Below are positions 27,636 through 36,253 of a stretch of DNA of 64,000 nucleotides, in pieces. A program made the position numbers and the translations under genes. Under the pieces are notes generated by a model, which saw nothing but the letters and a program-made list of their open reading frames with translations, had not been told where the DNA came from and searched no databases. The stretch is from Vibrio cyclitrophicus (GTDB taxonomy: Bacteria; Pseudomonadota; Gammaproteobacteria; Enterobacterales; Vibrionaceae). Location: positions 2,294,001 to 2,358,000 of the forward strand of contig CP065366.1 in NCBI GenBank assembly GCA_023206055.1, given 5' to 3'. Every line of letters starts with the position of its first letter. The stretch's first letter is position 1.

Positions 27636-28886
27636 GTGTCTCAATCTAAGTCACTTATGGGTAATATCGGCTTTCAAGTCGTAATTGCTATGATCGTTGG
27701 TACTGCAGTTGGCGCAATGATGGGCGAATCTGCTGCTATGTTTGCTCCACTTGGTGCAATTTTTATCAACCTAATCAAAATGCTTGTAATACCACTGGTA
27801 GCAGTGGCACTAATTTCTGGTGCTGCTGGTCTTGGTAATAGCACTAATGCAGGTAAAGTTGGTCTTTCAACTCTTGCATTTTTCGGTCTTACTTCTGCTC
27901 TTGCTGTCGCTCTTGCATTAGTAATGGGTGAAGTTTTCGAGCCGGGTCGTGGTATTGATGTTTCTGGCGTGGAAGGTATGTTCTCTTCTGAATATGCTTC
28001 TAAAGGTGAATTGCCATCTTTCTGGGCTACCATCACTGGTATGATCCCAACTAACGTTTTCCAATCTCTGAATGAAGCAAATATCCTACAAATTCTTGTG
28101 TTCTGCCTATTCTTTGGTATTGCTCTATCTAAACAACCAAAAGAAAGGCGTGAACCACTAATCAACGGTGTAAATACTATCGTTGATAGCATGGTCTACA
28201 TGATCAATTGTGTAATGATTATTGCTCCAATCGGTGTTTTCGGTCTAATGGCAGAAGCGGTTGGTACGTTTGGTTTTGGCGCACTAATGGTTGTGTTTAA
28301 ATTATTCGTGGTTTACGTAGCCGCTATTCTTATCTTTGGTTTCGTTGCATACCCTCTAATGGTACAAATCTTCACTAAAACCTCAGCGAAGAAATTCCTT
28401 GTTGCAATGAAAAAACCACAAGCTGTTGCACTTTCAACTGCGTCATCTATGGCTACATTACCTGTAACAATGGATACGGTAGAGCACGAACTTGGCGTGA
28501 AGAACTCAACGGCTTCTTTTGTTCTTCCGTTAGGTGCAACTATCAACATGTCTGGTAATGCAATTTACTACGGTCTGGTTGCTATCTTCTTTGCACAGCT
28601 ATTTAATATCGACCTATCTATGGGCGCTTACATAGCGATTATCCTAACCTCTACTCTTGGGGCTATCGGTCAAGCAGGTGTTCCCGGTCCTTCTTTCCTT
28701 GTTGTAGCAGTTCTACTTGCTGCTGGTATTCCAATCGAAGGTCTACCACTACTATTCGCTCTTGACCGTATCTTTGACATGATTCGTACTGCTCTAAACA
28801 TCACTGGTGATGCAGCTTGTGCTGTAATCATTGATGCAATTGCTAAAGAAGAAACAGAAGTCGAGATAAAACAACAAGAAGTTTAA
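27636..28886 (+). CDS. Dicarboxylate/amino-acid:cation symporter (intact copy B)
   Basis: 416 aa, full-length member of the DAACS family (sodium- or proton-coupled uptake of dicarboxylates or acidic/neutral amino acids) in the inner membrane. Family motifs are present: the tip-loop serine region ALSTASSMATLPVTM, the NMSGNAIYYG ion/substrate motif, and GQAGVPGPSFLVVAVLLAAG. Start GTG 27636 follows GAGGTAAGGAC. It is very similar in protein to split copy A but uses more T-ending codons (GGT, GCT, CTT), suggesting origin in a more AT-rich relative. It lies within the insertion, 156 bp after the left boundary, and may replace the function of A. Confidence 0.92.
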   Translation: MSQSKSLMGNIGFQVVIAMIVGTAVGAMMGESAAMFAPLGAIFINLIKMLVIPLVAVALISGAAGLGNSTNAGKVGLSTLAFFGLTSALAVALALVMGEVFEPGRGIDVSGVEGMFSSEYASKGELPSFWATITGMIPTNVFQSLNEANILQILVFCLFFGIALSKQPKERREPLINGVNTIVDSMVYMINCVMIIAPIGVFGLMAEAVGTFGFGALMVVFKLFVVYVAAILIFGFVAYPLMVQIFTKTSAKKFLVAMKKPQAVALSTASSMATLPVTMDTVEHELGVKNSTASFVLPLGATINMSGNAIYYGLVAIFFAQLFNIDLSMGAYIAIILTSTLGAIGQAGVPGPSFLVVAVLLAAGIPIEGLPLLFALDRIFDMIRTALNITGDAACAVIIDAIAKEETEVEIKQQEV

Positions 28887-28910
28887 TTAGTTTCGATGTT
28901 CAGCTACTAG

Positions 28911-28936
28911 AAAGTCACACAACCGTGTGGCTTTTT
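28911..28936 (+). terminator. Terminator after symporter copy B
   Basis: AGTCACAC/GTGTGGCT stem (one G-T pair) with an AACC loop and TTTTT. Confidence 0.8.
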
Positions 28937-29039
28937 AGTATCTACTCTACAACCTTATGCACTAACTCATCATCAATCTTTGTGATAGACAATAAACCTC
29001 TTGTTACAGCCCTTGCGCAAACCTTTTTAGCTCTCAAAT

Positions 29040-29500
29040 TTAACCAAAGTAGATTGCTCTGAACTTTGCTACAGAAGAAGACTTGTTCCATTTATTCTCT
29101 TTGATGGAATTAACAAGCATCAAATCATCATCACTCTTAACCATTTCAATTGCGTTCTGTACCAACATGTCGTTTACCGCATGACCATAACTGCCATAAG
29201 GAGGGTGAATCAGAAAGCAAACTTGAATTCCTTCTGGGATTGTTGGTAGGTTATCAACTACCTCCTTACCAAGAACTACGATTATATGAGGTTCAAGCCT
29301 TTCAATTACTTCTTGAAATACTATCTCTGACTTCTTCCACATTTCACCAGAAGGTCTAATTCTTAACCCTTCACCACGATAGCTTGCACATAATTGTAGA
29401 AACTTACGTTTTCCCACAGCGCACATCGCTCGTGCTCATTTAGATAATCTGAACTATCAAAGTTGAGCAATGTTTTAACGATTTTTGTAACAAAGGCTAA
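29040..29500 (-). pseudogene. Uracil-DNA-glycosylase-superfamily-like protein, broken
   Basis: The C-terminal 115 codons (29040-29384) read RIRPSGEMWKKSE, then PHIIVVLGKEVVDNLP and FLIHPPYGSYGH, the late motifs of a UDG-like fold. Upstream, the continuation is in another frame: LNEHERCALWENVSFYNYVQ (about 29385-29450), preceded by LAFVTKIVKTLLNF and an in-frame TGA near 29493. The frame change is near 29384 and can be explained by one lost base. So at least one frameshift and one stop disable it. Assignment to the UDG superfamily rests on motif memory, not a search. Confidence 0.65.
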
Positions 29501-30164
29501 TCAGTTTTCATGTCCCCACATTTTTACAACATTAACTGTTTAATCTTCATACACATCTTCTCGTGAACCTTAGTGAGATTCACCAAGAACTAAGATTCTT
29601 GCATCGAACTCGTTTGTTGTGTGATTACTGCCAATTTAAGGTTTAAATACGATATGACACGGGGAACTGCCCCCCGACACAACAAGGGGGGTAAAGAGCG
29701 AGACTAGGGCAAATGAGATATATAGATTGATCACACTATTGAAGCGATTCCCGCTTTTATCTTTGATAGGTGAAAGCAATAGATTGATAAATAAATGTAT
29801 TTTTTTGTTCTCAACGACGATATGCAGATGCTACCCCCTATCATTGCCAATATGCAGCGCCTTCATCAGCTAAAATTTTATGCCACGTAGCAGGACTGAT
29901 CGTTATTTTCTTTGAGTAAAGGGCGAACGCCAGTTCACCGATAAAATCGTAAGTTGCAAATCTCTGTTATTGTCATATTCATTATCCTTTAAGTATGACA
30001 TCACGATGTAAAGCGATACATTGTTGATGCTCTTTATTCATTTCTGAATCTAACTTGATCGCCAATGATAGGTACACTTTGGAGTTTCTGACTAACTTGA
30101 TTAGTGTAAATAATCGACCTTAAATAAACGTTTGACGTTGAAGATAGTTTGTACAAAGTTTAGC
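29501..30164. other. Gene-poor part of the insertion
   Basis: No intact gene. It holds a GC hairpin CCCCCC/GGGGGG (29670-29675 and 29686-29691) in otherwise AT-rich DNA and a minus-strand 41-codon remnant at 29841-29966. Confidence 0.5.
29841..29966 (-). pseudogene. Short remnant of an unrecognised gene
   Basis: Open for 41 codons between stops without a start; reads RFATYDFIGELAFALYSKK then PATWHKILADEGAAYWQ. Its composition looks like genuine protein rather than random frame, but no family is recognised and neither end is complete. Confidence 0.35.
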
Positions 30165-30550
30165 ATTTCGGTATTCAAGTCGTAATTGCGATGATTATTG
30201 GTACTGCATTTTGCGTAATGATGGGTTAATCTCCAACGATGTTTGCTCCATTAGGTGCAATTTTTATCAAACTAATAAACATGCTTGTTATCCCACGAGT
30301 CGCCATAGCCATTATTTCCGTCGCTGCTGGTTTAGGTAATAGCATTAATACAGGTAAAGTCGGTGGTTACACTCTCGGATTTTTTGCAGTAACTTCTGCA
30401 TTCGCTGTCACTCTTGCCCTATTAATAGGTGAAATATTTAGACATGGCATTGGTATTGGTATTGGTATTGACCTTTCAGGTATAGAAGGAGTGTTCTCAA
30501 CTGAGTATGTATCGAAAAGTAAAACCCCAACTTTCTAGGTAACTTAAACG
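30165..30550 (+). pseudogene. Decayed third symporter copy C (N-terminal fragment)
   Basis: Aligns with the first 130 codons of copies A and B: QVVIAMIIGTA, MFAPLGAIFIKLINMLVIP, VAAGLGNSINTGKVGGYTLGFFAVTSA. Disabling changes: GAA to TAA in MMGESxTMF (30226-30228), TGG to TAG in TFWAT (30536-30538), small indels near the start, and a tandem TGGTAT expansion giving GIGIGIGID (30450-30471). Homology fades after about 30550, so the last two thirds are gone. Confidence 0.88.
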
Positions 30551-31006
30551 CCTTACTATCTAATTAGATTAGATTAGATTCTTATACTCGAGACAAGAGT
30601 CTATATACAATCATTTACGTAGCCTTAGTATTTATGTAAATCATAGACCCTTTAGACAACTGATTGTACTTAATACACGAAAAATTAGTTTATTAGCTCT
30701 TAATTGCAATTATGAAAGACAATATTAAAAATACCACTACCTAAAAAATCAATTAACAGACTAATTAAACCTCTCCACGTCCCCCTCTTTATAATTCAAC
30801 TTTTAAAAAGTAATTTAATGCTCATTAATTTTTAAACAAACCAATTAAATAGTGATAAATCTATCAAAAACATGGTCGAAAATTGATATTTGTGGGGGTC
30901 ATCACGATCTGTACGCTTATTGCACAATTGAGATTGTTGTCTGGAAACTTTATAATTATTCATTACATTAATACAAAATACACACAACCATAAAGAATAC
31001 TAATAC
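30551..31006. other. AT-rich spacer upstream of the exported-protein gene
   Basis: 456 bp with no ORF or recognisable repeat. It should contain the promoter of the gene at 31007. Confidence 0.5.
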
Positions 31007-31537
31007 ATGAAAAAAGCAATATTCAAAACTACTCTTATCGCTGCAATGACTCTTTCGCCATTCGCTACACAAGCTGCTGTCGATTTTCACCCTATCACTT
31101 GTGCTGATGAGCAACTATGGATCGAAAAACTTGGTACAACAGAGCTCACTGGCCTAACGCTTGTTCCTGAAGGCAGTGGTAAAACCAAATTTACTATGGT
31201 CGATTTTTCTCCTTACCACAACAACAGTATTACAGTGGCAGGTCGTCAAGTTTACCCAATGATAGACACGACTGTTGACGATAAAGGCAACTTCTTTTTT
31301 TACACTAAGCCTTACGTTAAAACTCGTTATGACCGTGGTGGCATGATGTTTAAATTCGTAAAAGTTGAAGATAACGTTTACGACATGTCTATGTGGCTTG
31401 AAAGTGGTAAACCTGTTAATGGCCACTACGAATTTGGTCATCAACAACCACTTACTCGTGCAACTGAGACAGGTACTCTTCGAATGAAGATCACGGAAGA
31501 TTCATTGAAAGCTCGTGCGGCAGCAACTTGTAAGTAA
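31007..31537 (+). CDS. Exported protein of unknown function
   Basis: 176 aa. A typical signal peptide (MKKAIFKTTLIAAMTLSPFATQA, cleavage after AQA-like A24) leads to a mature periplasmic or secreted domain of about 150 residues with two cysteines, one at ITCADEQ and one two residues from the end (ATCK), which could form a disulfide. The body is rich in beta-type alternation and aromatic residues. No family recognised. It lies in the insertion after copy C and has its own terminator, so it is probably a single-gene unit and may be the only intact passenger besides symporter B. Confidence 0.8.
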   Translation: MKKAIFKTTLIAAMTLSPFATQAAVDFHPITCADEQLWIEKLGTTELTGLTLVPEGSGKTKFTMVDFSPYHNNSITVAGRQVYPMIDTTVDDKGNFFFYTKPYVKTRYDRGGMMFKFVKVEDNVYDMSMWLESGKPVNGHYEFGHQQPLTRATETGTLRMKITEDSLKARAAATCK

Positions 31538-31555
31538 TGTCCACTAACTGGAATG

Positions 31556-31585
31556 AAAGCCTTGAATCATCCCAAGGCTTTTTTA
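31556..31585 (+). terminator. Terminator after the exported-protein gene
   Basis: AAAGCCTTG/CAAGGCTTT stem with an 8-nt loop and six T. Confidence 0.88.
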
Positions 31586-32039
31586 TGATTCATTGAAAAT
31601 AAAAAACGTTGGTTGAAACTGGCATATTCAGTGCTGACATTCAGATCTCAAACCACTTTCTGAGTGAAAATTTCAATCATGCCTACACCGTAAAAACCTC
31701 TCATAGTCAACAAAAAATATCACCCGCTTGTCATAAGTTAATAATCTCATTGGCAGAAGAGCTTTAGTTGGGATAGCCCGATATTGCACAGGTTTATACC
31801 AAACTTTAGTCGCAACTTTGAACCTGATAAAGTACTTGAAATCAAATAAGTATACTGTCCTTCTACCCTTGACATTACCCATAACGGGGATATAACATTT
31901 TTCATGCATTTTGCTCACCATTAACTCTCATAGTCCAAAGTTACATTTAGCACATGTTAAAATCACTATAACATTGATTTTATTATAGTTTTAAGTGCTA
32001 AACTTTACTTTGAATATACATCATTTTTCAGTGAAATTT
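31586..32039. other. Right end of the insertion, no supported gene
   Basis: 454 bp, AT-rich. An 82-codon minus-strand frame (31673-31921) is present but has no recognisable homology and a poor ribosome site. Confidence 0.45.
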
Positions 32040-32052
32040 TTTGGATGATCAA
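32040..32052 (+). repeat. 13-bp direct repeat, right boundary of the insertion
   Basis: TTTGGATGATCAA, identical to 27467-27479; the repeat-to-repeat distance is 4573 bp. Confidence 0.93.
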
Positions 32053-32734
32053 TAAGGTTATGATCATTGCACCACTTGGCGTATTCGGCCTAATGGCAGA
32101 AGCAGTTGGTACATTCGGTTTTGGCGCACTAATGGTTGTGTTCAAACTGTTCGTCGTATACATCGCTGCGATTCTGATCTTCGGCTTTGTTGCTTATCCA
32201 CTAATGATTCAAATCTTCACTAAGACTTCTGCGAAGAAATTCCTAGTGGCAATGAAGAAGCCTCAAGCGGTTGCACTATCAACAGCCTCTTCAATGGCGA
32301 CGCTGCCGGTAACAATGGAAACGGTAGAGAAAGAACTTGGCGTTCGTAACTCTACGGCTTCATTCGTTCTGCCTCTTGGTGCGACGATCAACATGTCTGG
32401 TAACGCAATATACTACGGCCTAGTTGCTATCTTCTTTGCACAGCTGTTCAACATCGACCTGTCTATGGGTGCTTACGTTGCTATCATCGTAACGTCTACG
32501 TTAGGCGCAGTTGGTCAAGCAGGCGTTCCAGGGCCTTCTTTCCTAGTGGTTGCGGTTCTTCTAGCGGCTGGTATCCCTATCGAAGGTCTACCTCTGTTGT
32601 TCGCTCTAGACCGTATCTTCGACATGATCCGTACTGCTCTAAACATCACTGGTGATGCAGCATGTGCAGTCATCGTTGATTCTCTAATCGAAGACGAAGC
32701 GAAAGAAGCTGAGCTACAAAAACAGCAAGCGTAA
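32040..32734 (+). pseudogene. Symporter copy A, 3' part of interrupted gene
   Basis: Codes for the C-terminal 227 residues of the DAACS symporter, starting inside WMINKVMIIAPLGVFGLM and containing ALSTASSMATLPVTM, NMSGNAIYYG and GQAGVPGPSFLVVAV. Codon phase matches the 5' part exactly when joined at the repeat, restoring about 417 codons. An ATG at 32045 could permit translation of a fragment, but it lacks a ribosome site and the transporter core would be incomplete. The base use resembles copy A rather than B. Confidence 0.9.
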
Positions 32735-32762
32735 TATTAAGCTTCAGTTCTGATTGATAAAT

Positions 32763-32790
32763 AAAACCGCCTTCATGTAGGCGGTTTTTT
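32763..32790. terminator. Bidirectional terminator
   Basis: AAAACCGCCT/AGGCGGTTTT 10-bp stem with a 6-nt loop between the symporter 3' end and the convergent TRAP operon. Confidence 0.88.
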
Positions 32791-32836
32791 ATTAGATGAT
32801 GATCAATATTGAGTCGGTAAATCTACCCTTGTAAGG

Positions 32837-34144
32837 CTAATTGATTAATCCAAACGCACGAGGCAGCGCCAAACTAATTTCAGGAATAAAAGTAATGGCC
32901 AACAGTGTGACGATCAATACAGCACAAAACGGCATGATACTTCTTATAACATTCTCAATTTTAGAGCCACTGACACTACAACCTACAAATAGCGCCGTGC
33001 CAACGGGTGGCGTTGCAATACCAATACATAAGTTGAAGATGATCATCATCGCGAAGTGAATTGGATGCATGCCTAAATGCTCAGCAATCGGCATAAAGAT
33101 TGGGGTAAAGATCAATACGGCTGGCGTAAGGTCCATAAACATACCCACGATCAGTAGAATCAGGTTCATCAAAATAAAGATGATAATTGGATTATCAGAA
33201 ATAGAGAGCATCCAATCGCTGATCATGGTTGGTAGACCGGTAAACGCCATTGCCCATGACATAATGGTAGAAGCACCAATCAAGAACAGCATAATGCCAG
33301 TGACCTGAACGGTTTCTCTACAAATTATCGGGAAGTGTGCCCATTTGAGGGTTCGGTAACAAAGTGACAGTATAAAAGAGTAAAGAACCGCTATACATGC
33401 CCCTTCTGTTGCGGTGAAAATACCACCAATAATACCGCCAATAACAACAACAATAAGCCCTAAGCTTGGCGTTGCTTGCCAAACAATATTCAACACATCT
33501 TTCGTTGTGAAGCCGTCATTCGCGCTTGTTTTGTAGCCTTTCTTTTTAGCAATGAAATAGGCTACGACCATACAACTTAAACCCATTAAAATACCTGGGA
33601 CATAACCTGCGATAAACAGCGCCGCCACGGATGTTCCACCCGACACTACTGAAAATACGATCAGTGAATTACTTGGTGGTATTAGTAAGCCTGCCGGGCA
33701 GGATGCAACGTTTACTGCTGTTGCTAAGTTTTTATCATAACCATCTTTTTCTAATTCAGGGCCTAAGGTTTTACCCACTGCTGCTGCAGCGGCAACAGCT
33801 GATCCTGATACAGCGCCAAACATCATATTTGCAAAGATGTTCACGTGAAAAAGTGAGCCTGGGATCCAACCAACCAAGAGCTTTGCAAGATTGATAAGTC
33901 GACTCGCGATGCCACCCACATTCATTATATTCCCAGCAAGAATAAAGAAAGGGATGGCTAATAAACTGAAACTATCAATACCGGTAATGATTTTTTGACC
34001 CGCAGTAATACTCGCGACTTCAAACGGTAAAATGAAATACATGATCGTTAAAGATGACATGGCAATTGCAATCGCAATCGGCATGCTTATCGCGATCATG
34101 AATAAGAATAGGCCTAGCAGCCAAACACCAATGGACAAATCCAT
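32837..34144 (-). CDS. TRAP transporter large permease subunit (DctM family)
   Basis: 435 aa, about 12 membrane segments, full length for DctM. Family motifs include FILAGNIMNVGGIASRLI, FGAVSGSAVAAAAAVGK and CPAGLLIPPSNSLIVFS. It forms the sodium-driven translocation channel. Last gene of the leftward operon dctP-dctQ-dctM type. Confidence 0.93.
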   Translation of the reverse strand: MDLSIGVWLLGLFLFMIAISMPIAIAIAMSSLTIMYFILPFEVASITAGQKIITGIDSFSLLAIPFFILAGNIMNVGGIASRLINLAKLLVGWIPGSLFHVNIFANMMFGAVSGSAVAAAAAVGKTLGPELEKDGYDKNLATAVNVASCPAGLLIPPSNSLIVFSVVSGGTSVAALFIAGYVPGILMGLSCMVVAYFIAKKKGYKTSANDGFTTKDVLNIVWQATPSLGLIVVVIGGIIGGIFTATEGACIAVLYSFILSLCYRTLKWAHFPIICRETVQVTGIMLFLIGASTIMSWAMAFTGLPTMISDWMLSISDNPIIIFILMNLILLIVGMFMDLTPAVLIFTPIFMPIAEHLGMHPIHFAMMIIFNLCIGIATPPVGTALFVGCSVSGSKIENVIRSIMPFCAVLIVTLLAITFIPEISLALPRAFGLIN

Positions 34145-34165
34145 AATATAGAGTCCTTTTAAAAC

Positions 34166-34645
34166 TTACTTTTTGTTGGGTTCACAAAAAAGATCAAACG
34201 TATTCATGACCAAATAGATGAGGATAATAACGGCTGATATCGGCAATATTGAATAAACCGTCGACATCGGTAATTGCAATGCTGGAGAGAGTTGTTGTGT
34301 GGTTCTTCCCATTAAAGCGATGCCACCTTGAAGCATTGCTAAAAATACAAATGAACCAGAGATCACATTGATAAGTACGTGTAATGCTATATGTGCTTTA
34401 CCCTTAAGATAACCATCCAATAACGTTATTGCTAAGTGTCCTTTGATACCGAATAGGTAGCTTGCTCCTAATAATCCAAGCCATACCATCGCATAACGAG
34501 CAAGTTCATCAGTCCAGTTACTTGGGTCATTCAAAACATAACGACTAAAAACCTGCCAAGTGACAGTAACGACAAGTAACATTAATGCAAAAGAAGAGAC
34601 AAAAAGAATCAACCTATCAAGTAGGTTTCTGAAAGTTGCTAACAT
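34166..34645 (-). CDS. TRAP transporter small permease subunit (DctQ family)
   Basis: 159 aa with four membrane segments and the WTDELARYAMVWLGLLGASYLF signature of DctQ. The start ATG at 34645 has GAGGT about 9 nt upstream; an in-frame extension to 34684 lacks support. It is 21 bp from the large-permease gene. Confidence 0.9.
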   Translation of the reverse strand: MLATFRNLLDRLILFVSSFALMLLVVTVTWQVFSRYVLNDPSNWTDELARYAMVWLGLLGASYLFGIKGHLAITLLDGYLKGKAHIALHVLINVISGSFVFLAMLQGGIALMGRTTQQLSPALQLPMSTVYSILPISAVIILIYLVMNTFDLFCEPNKK

Positions 34646-34712
34646 GGTGTGATACCTCAAAAAATTTTGCCTTAGCAAAGCCAAGGCAAAATTATATTTT
34701 CACTAATACAGA

Positions 34713-35672
34713 TTAAAGAGCTTCAATTTTTTCAATGAATGGAGCTAGTTTTGGATCTTTTTTCGCTTCATCAATCATAGGTTTAACAGCAGCGCGGAAA
34801 GGGGCTTTATCAACTTCAACAAACGTTACGCCTTCTTTCATTCCTTTCTCCTTGTTCATGTCATCTGTTGCGTCCCAGATTTTAATCTGCTCTTCAAGAG
34901 ACTCTGCTGCTGCTTCTTTTAAGATTTTCTGCTCTTCTGCCGTTAATGAACCCCATTTATATTCTGAAATAATGATCACATCAGGTGTCATCATGTGCTG
35001 ATCCATAGAATAAAATTTAGCTACTTCACTGTGCTTCATTTCAACTAAGCTAGAAATATTATTTTCAGCACCATCAATGACACCTTGCTGAAGTGCTGTG
35101 TAAACCTCATTGAAAGGGACAGGTGTTGCTTTACCACCTAATAGGTTGACCATTTCCATCATGGTTGGAGAACCAGGGACTCGAACTTTCATACCAGCAA
35201 GATCGGCCGGTGAGTTAATTGCTTTTTTAGCGTAGAAGCTACGTGTACCTGAATCATAGAATGTAAGACCAATGAAGCCTTTACCTTCACTTGAAAGCAA
35301 CATCTCTTGTGCAGCTTCACTTCGCATGAACGTTCTCATATGTGGAACGTCACGGAATAAGAAAGGCAGTGCATTAACTTTAAAAGTTGGTTCAAAAGAT
35401 TCTGCTAATCCACCGTTGATTTTAGCCATATCAATCGCACCGGTAACAACTTGCTCAGCTTGGTCACGTTCAGAGCCTAGTTGACCGTTTGGAAAAATCT
35501 TAATCGTAAGGTCACCATTCGATTTTTCTTTAACCTTATCAGCCATGATCACCATCCCTTGGTGAGCTGCGCTTTCTAATGACATTGCATGCCCTAAAGT
35601 CAACGTTTTTGCTTGAACGCCAAATGCCATAAGAATTGATGCCGCTGTAATCGTCAGTAGGTGTTTTTTCAT
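34713..35672 (-). CDS. TRAP transporter solute-binding protein (DctP family)
   Basis: 319 aa with a signal peptide (MKKHLLTITAASILMAFGVQA). The DctP fold carries the conserved arginine in MKVRVPGSP that binds a carboxylate, and the NEVYTALQQGVIDGAEN stretch. It delivers an organic acid to the DctQM membrane part. The exact substrate (C4-dicarboxylate, sugar acid or other) is not deducible: there is no catabolic gene or regulator nearby. Confidence 0.92.
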   Translation of the reverse strand: MKKHLLTITAASILMAFGVQAKTLTLGHAMSLESAAHQGMVIMADKVKEKSNGDLTIKIFPNGQLGSERDQAEQVVTGAIDMAKINGGLAESFEPTFKVNALPFLFRDVPHMRTFMRSEAAQEMLLSSEGKGFIGLTFYDSGTRSFYAKKAINSPADLAGMKVRVPGSPTMMEMVNLLGGKATPVPFNEVYTALQQGVIDGAENNISSLVEMKHSEVAKFYSMDQHMMTPDVIIISEYKWGSLTAEEQKILKEAAAESLEEQIKIWDATDDMNKEKGMKEGVTFVEVDKAPFRAAVKPMIDEAKKDPKLAPFIEKIEAL

Positions 35673-36185
35673 GTTCTTCTCCAGAATCCATTTTTGTAAG
35701 AGGTACAGTTTGTATATGACACGTTATAGCTGAGCTTGAAATCTAACGTTCAATTGCATATCGCTCATAACTGTAACGCTTCATTACAATATTCTTACCC
35801 TTATGATTTTTGTATTACAATAATATGTGTATATTTTGTGAGCTAAGGTTTATCTATTGGCCTGAGAACCGAATTGATTGTGATACCAATCATATTTGGG
35901 ACTAATTAGACCATTAATCAGCCCTACTTTGGATTTATTGGGAATTTCGATTACTTTTAACTGCTTTAAGAACAATCTCTTAGCAAAAAAGCACCGATAT
36001 ATTTATGTTATTTTAAGACATTAAGTTCAATTATGGAGCACGATCAAGAAGGTCTCATCGTTCGAAAACGCGAGTCGTGAACAGTGCTTTGTGAGGTGGT
36101 GAAGGCGAGGCTTTAGGCTGGACTTAGACGATAAGAATGGACAAAGGCAATAGAGAGAAACTTGATAGGGCGAATTATTTGTAAC
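35673..36185. other. Intergenic region upstream of the TRAP operon
   Basis: About 510 bp with no supported gene. The proximal 200 bp should contain the TRAP promoter. The 36040-36180 part is more GC-rich than its surroundings and may be an old repeat remnant; I cannot identify it. Confidence 0.45.
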
Positions 36186-36220
36186 AAAAATCCGAGAACT
36201 TCACAGCCCTCGGATTTTTG
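36186..36220. terminator. Terminator after the solute-binding protein gene
   Basis: AAAAATCCGAG/CTCGGATTTTT 11-bp stem, 12-nt loop, T run on the minus strand. Confidence 0.85.
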
Positions 36221-36253
36221 TTTCTGGTGTTCTAGTTTTAGGCGTGAGACGAA

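Larger units (their letters stand above)
27480..32039. mobile_element. 4.56-kb insertion splitting the symporter gene
   Basis: The sequence between the two TTTGGATGATCAA repeats. Contents in order: intact symporter copy B, terminator, UDG-like pseudogene (-), a 41-codon remnant (-), decayed symporter copy C, and an exported 176-aa protein with its own terminator. It is visibly more AT-rich than the flanks. I see no transposase, integrase, resolvase or terminal inverted repeats. The exact edges suggest site-specific or staggered-cut insertion, but the mechanism is unknown. A short repeat flanking the insert could be a target duplication or an attachment core. Confidence 0.8.

Noticed and set aside
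31673..31921. 82-codon minus-strand open frame at the right end of the insertion
   Set aside because: Weak ribosome site, no recognisable family, AT-rich surroundings; could be chance. Kept only as a note.
27480..32039. CRISPR array or known defence system in the insertion
   Set aside because: No repeat-spacer pattern, nuclease, helicase or toxin-antitoxin pair could be recognised.
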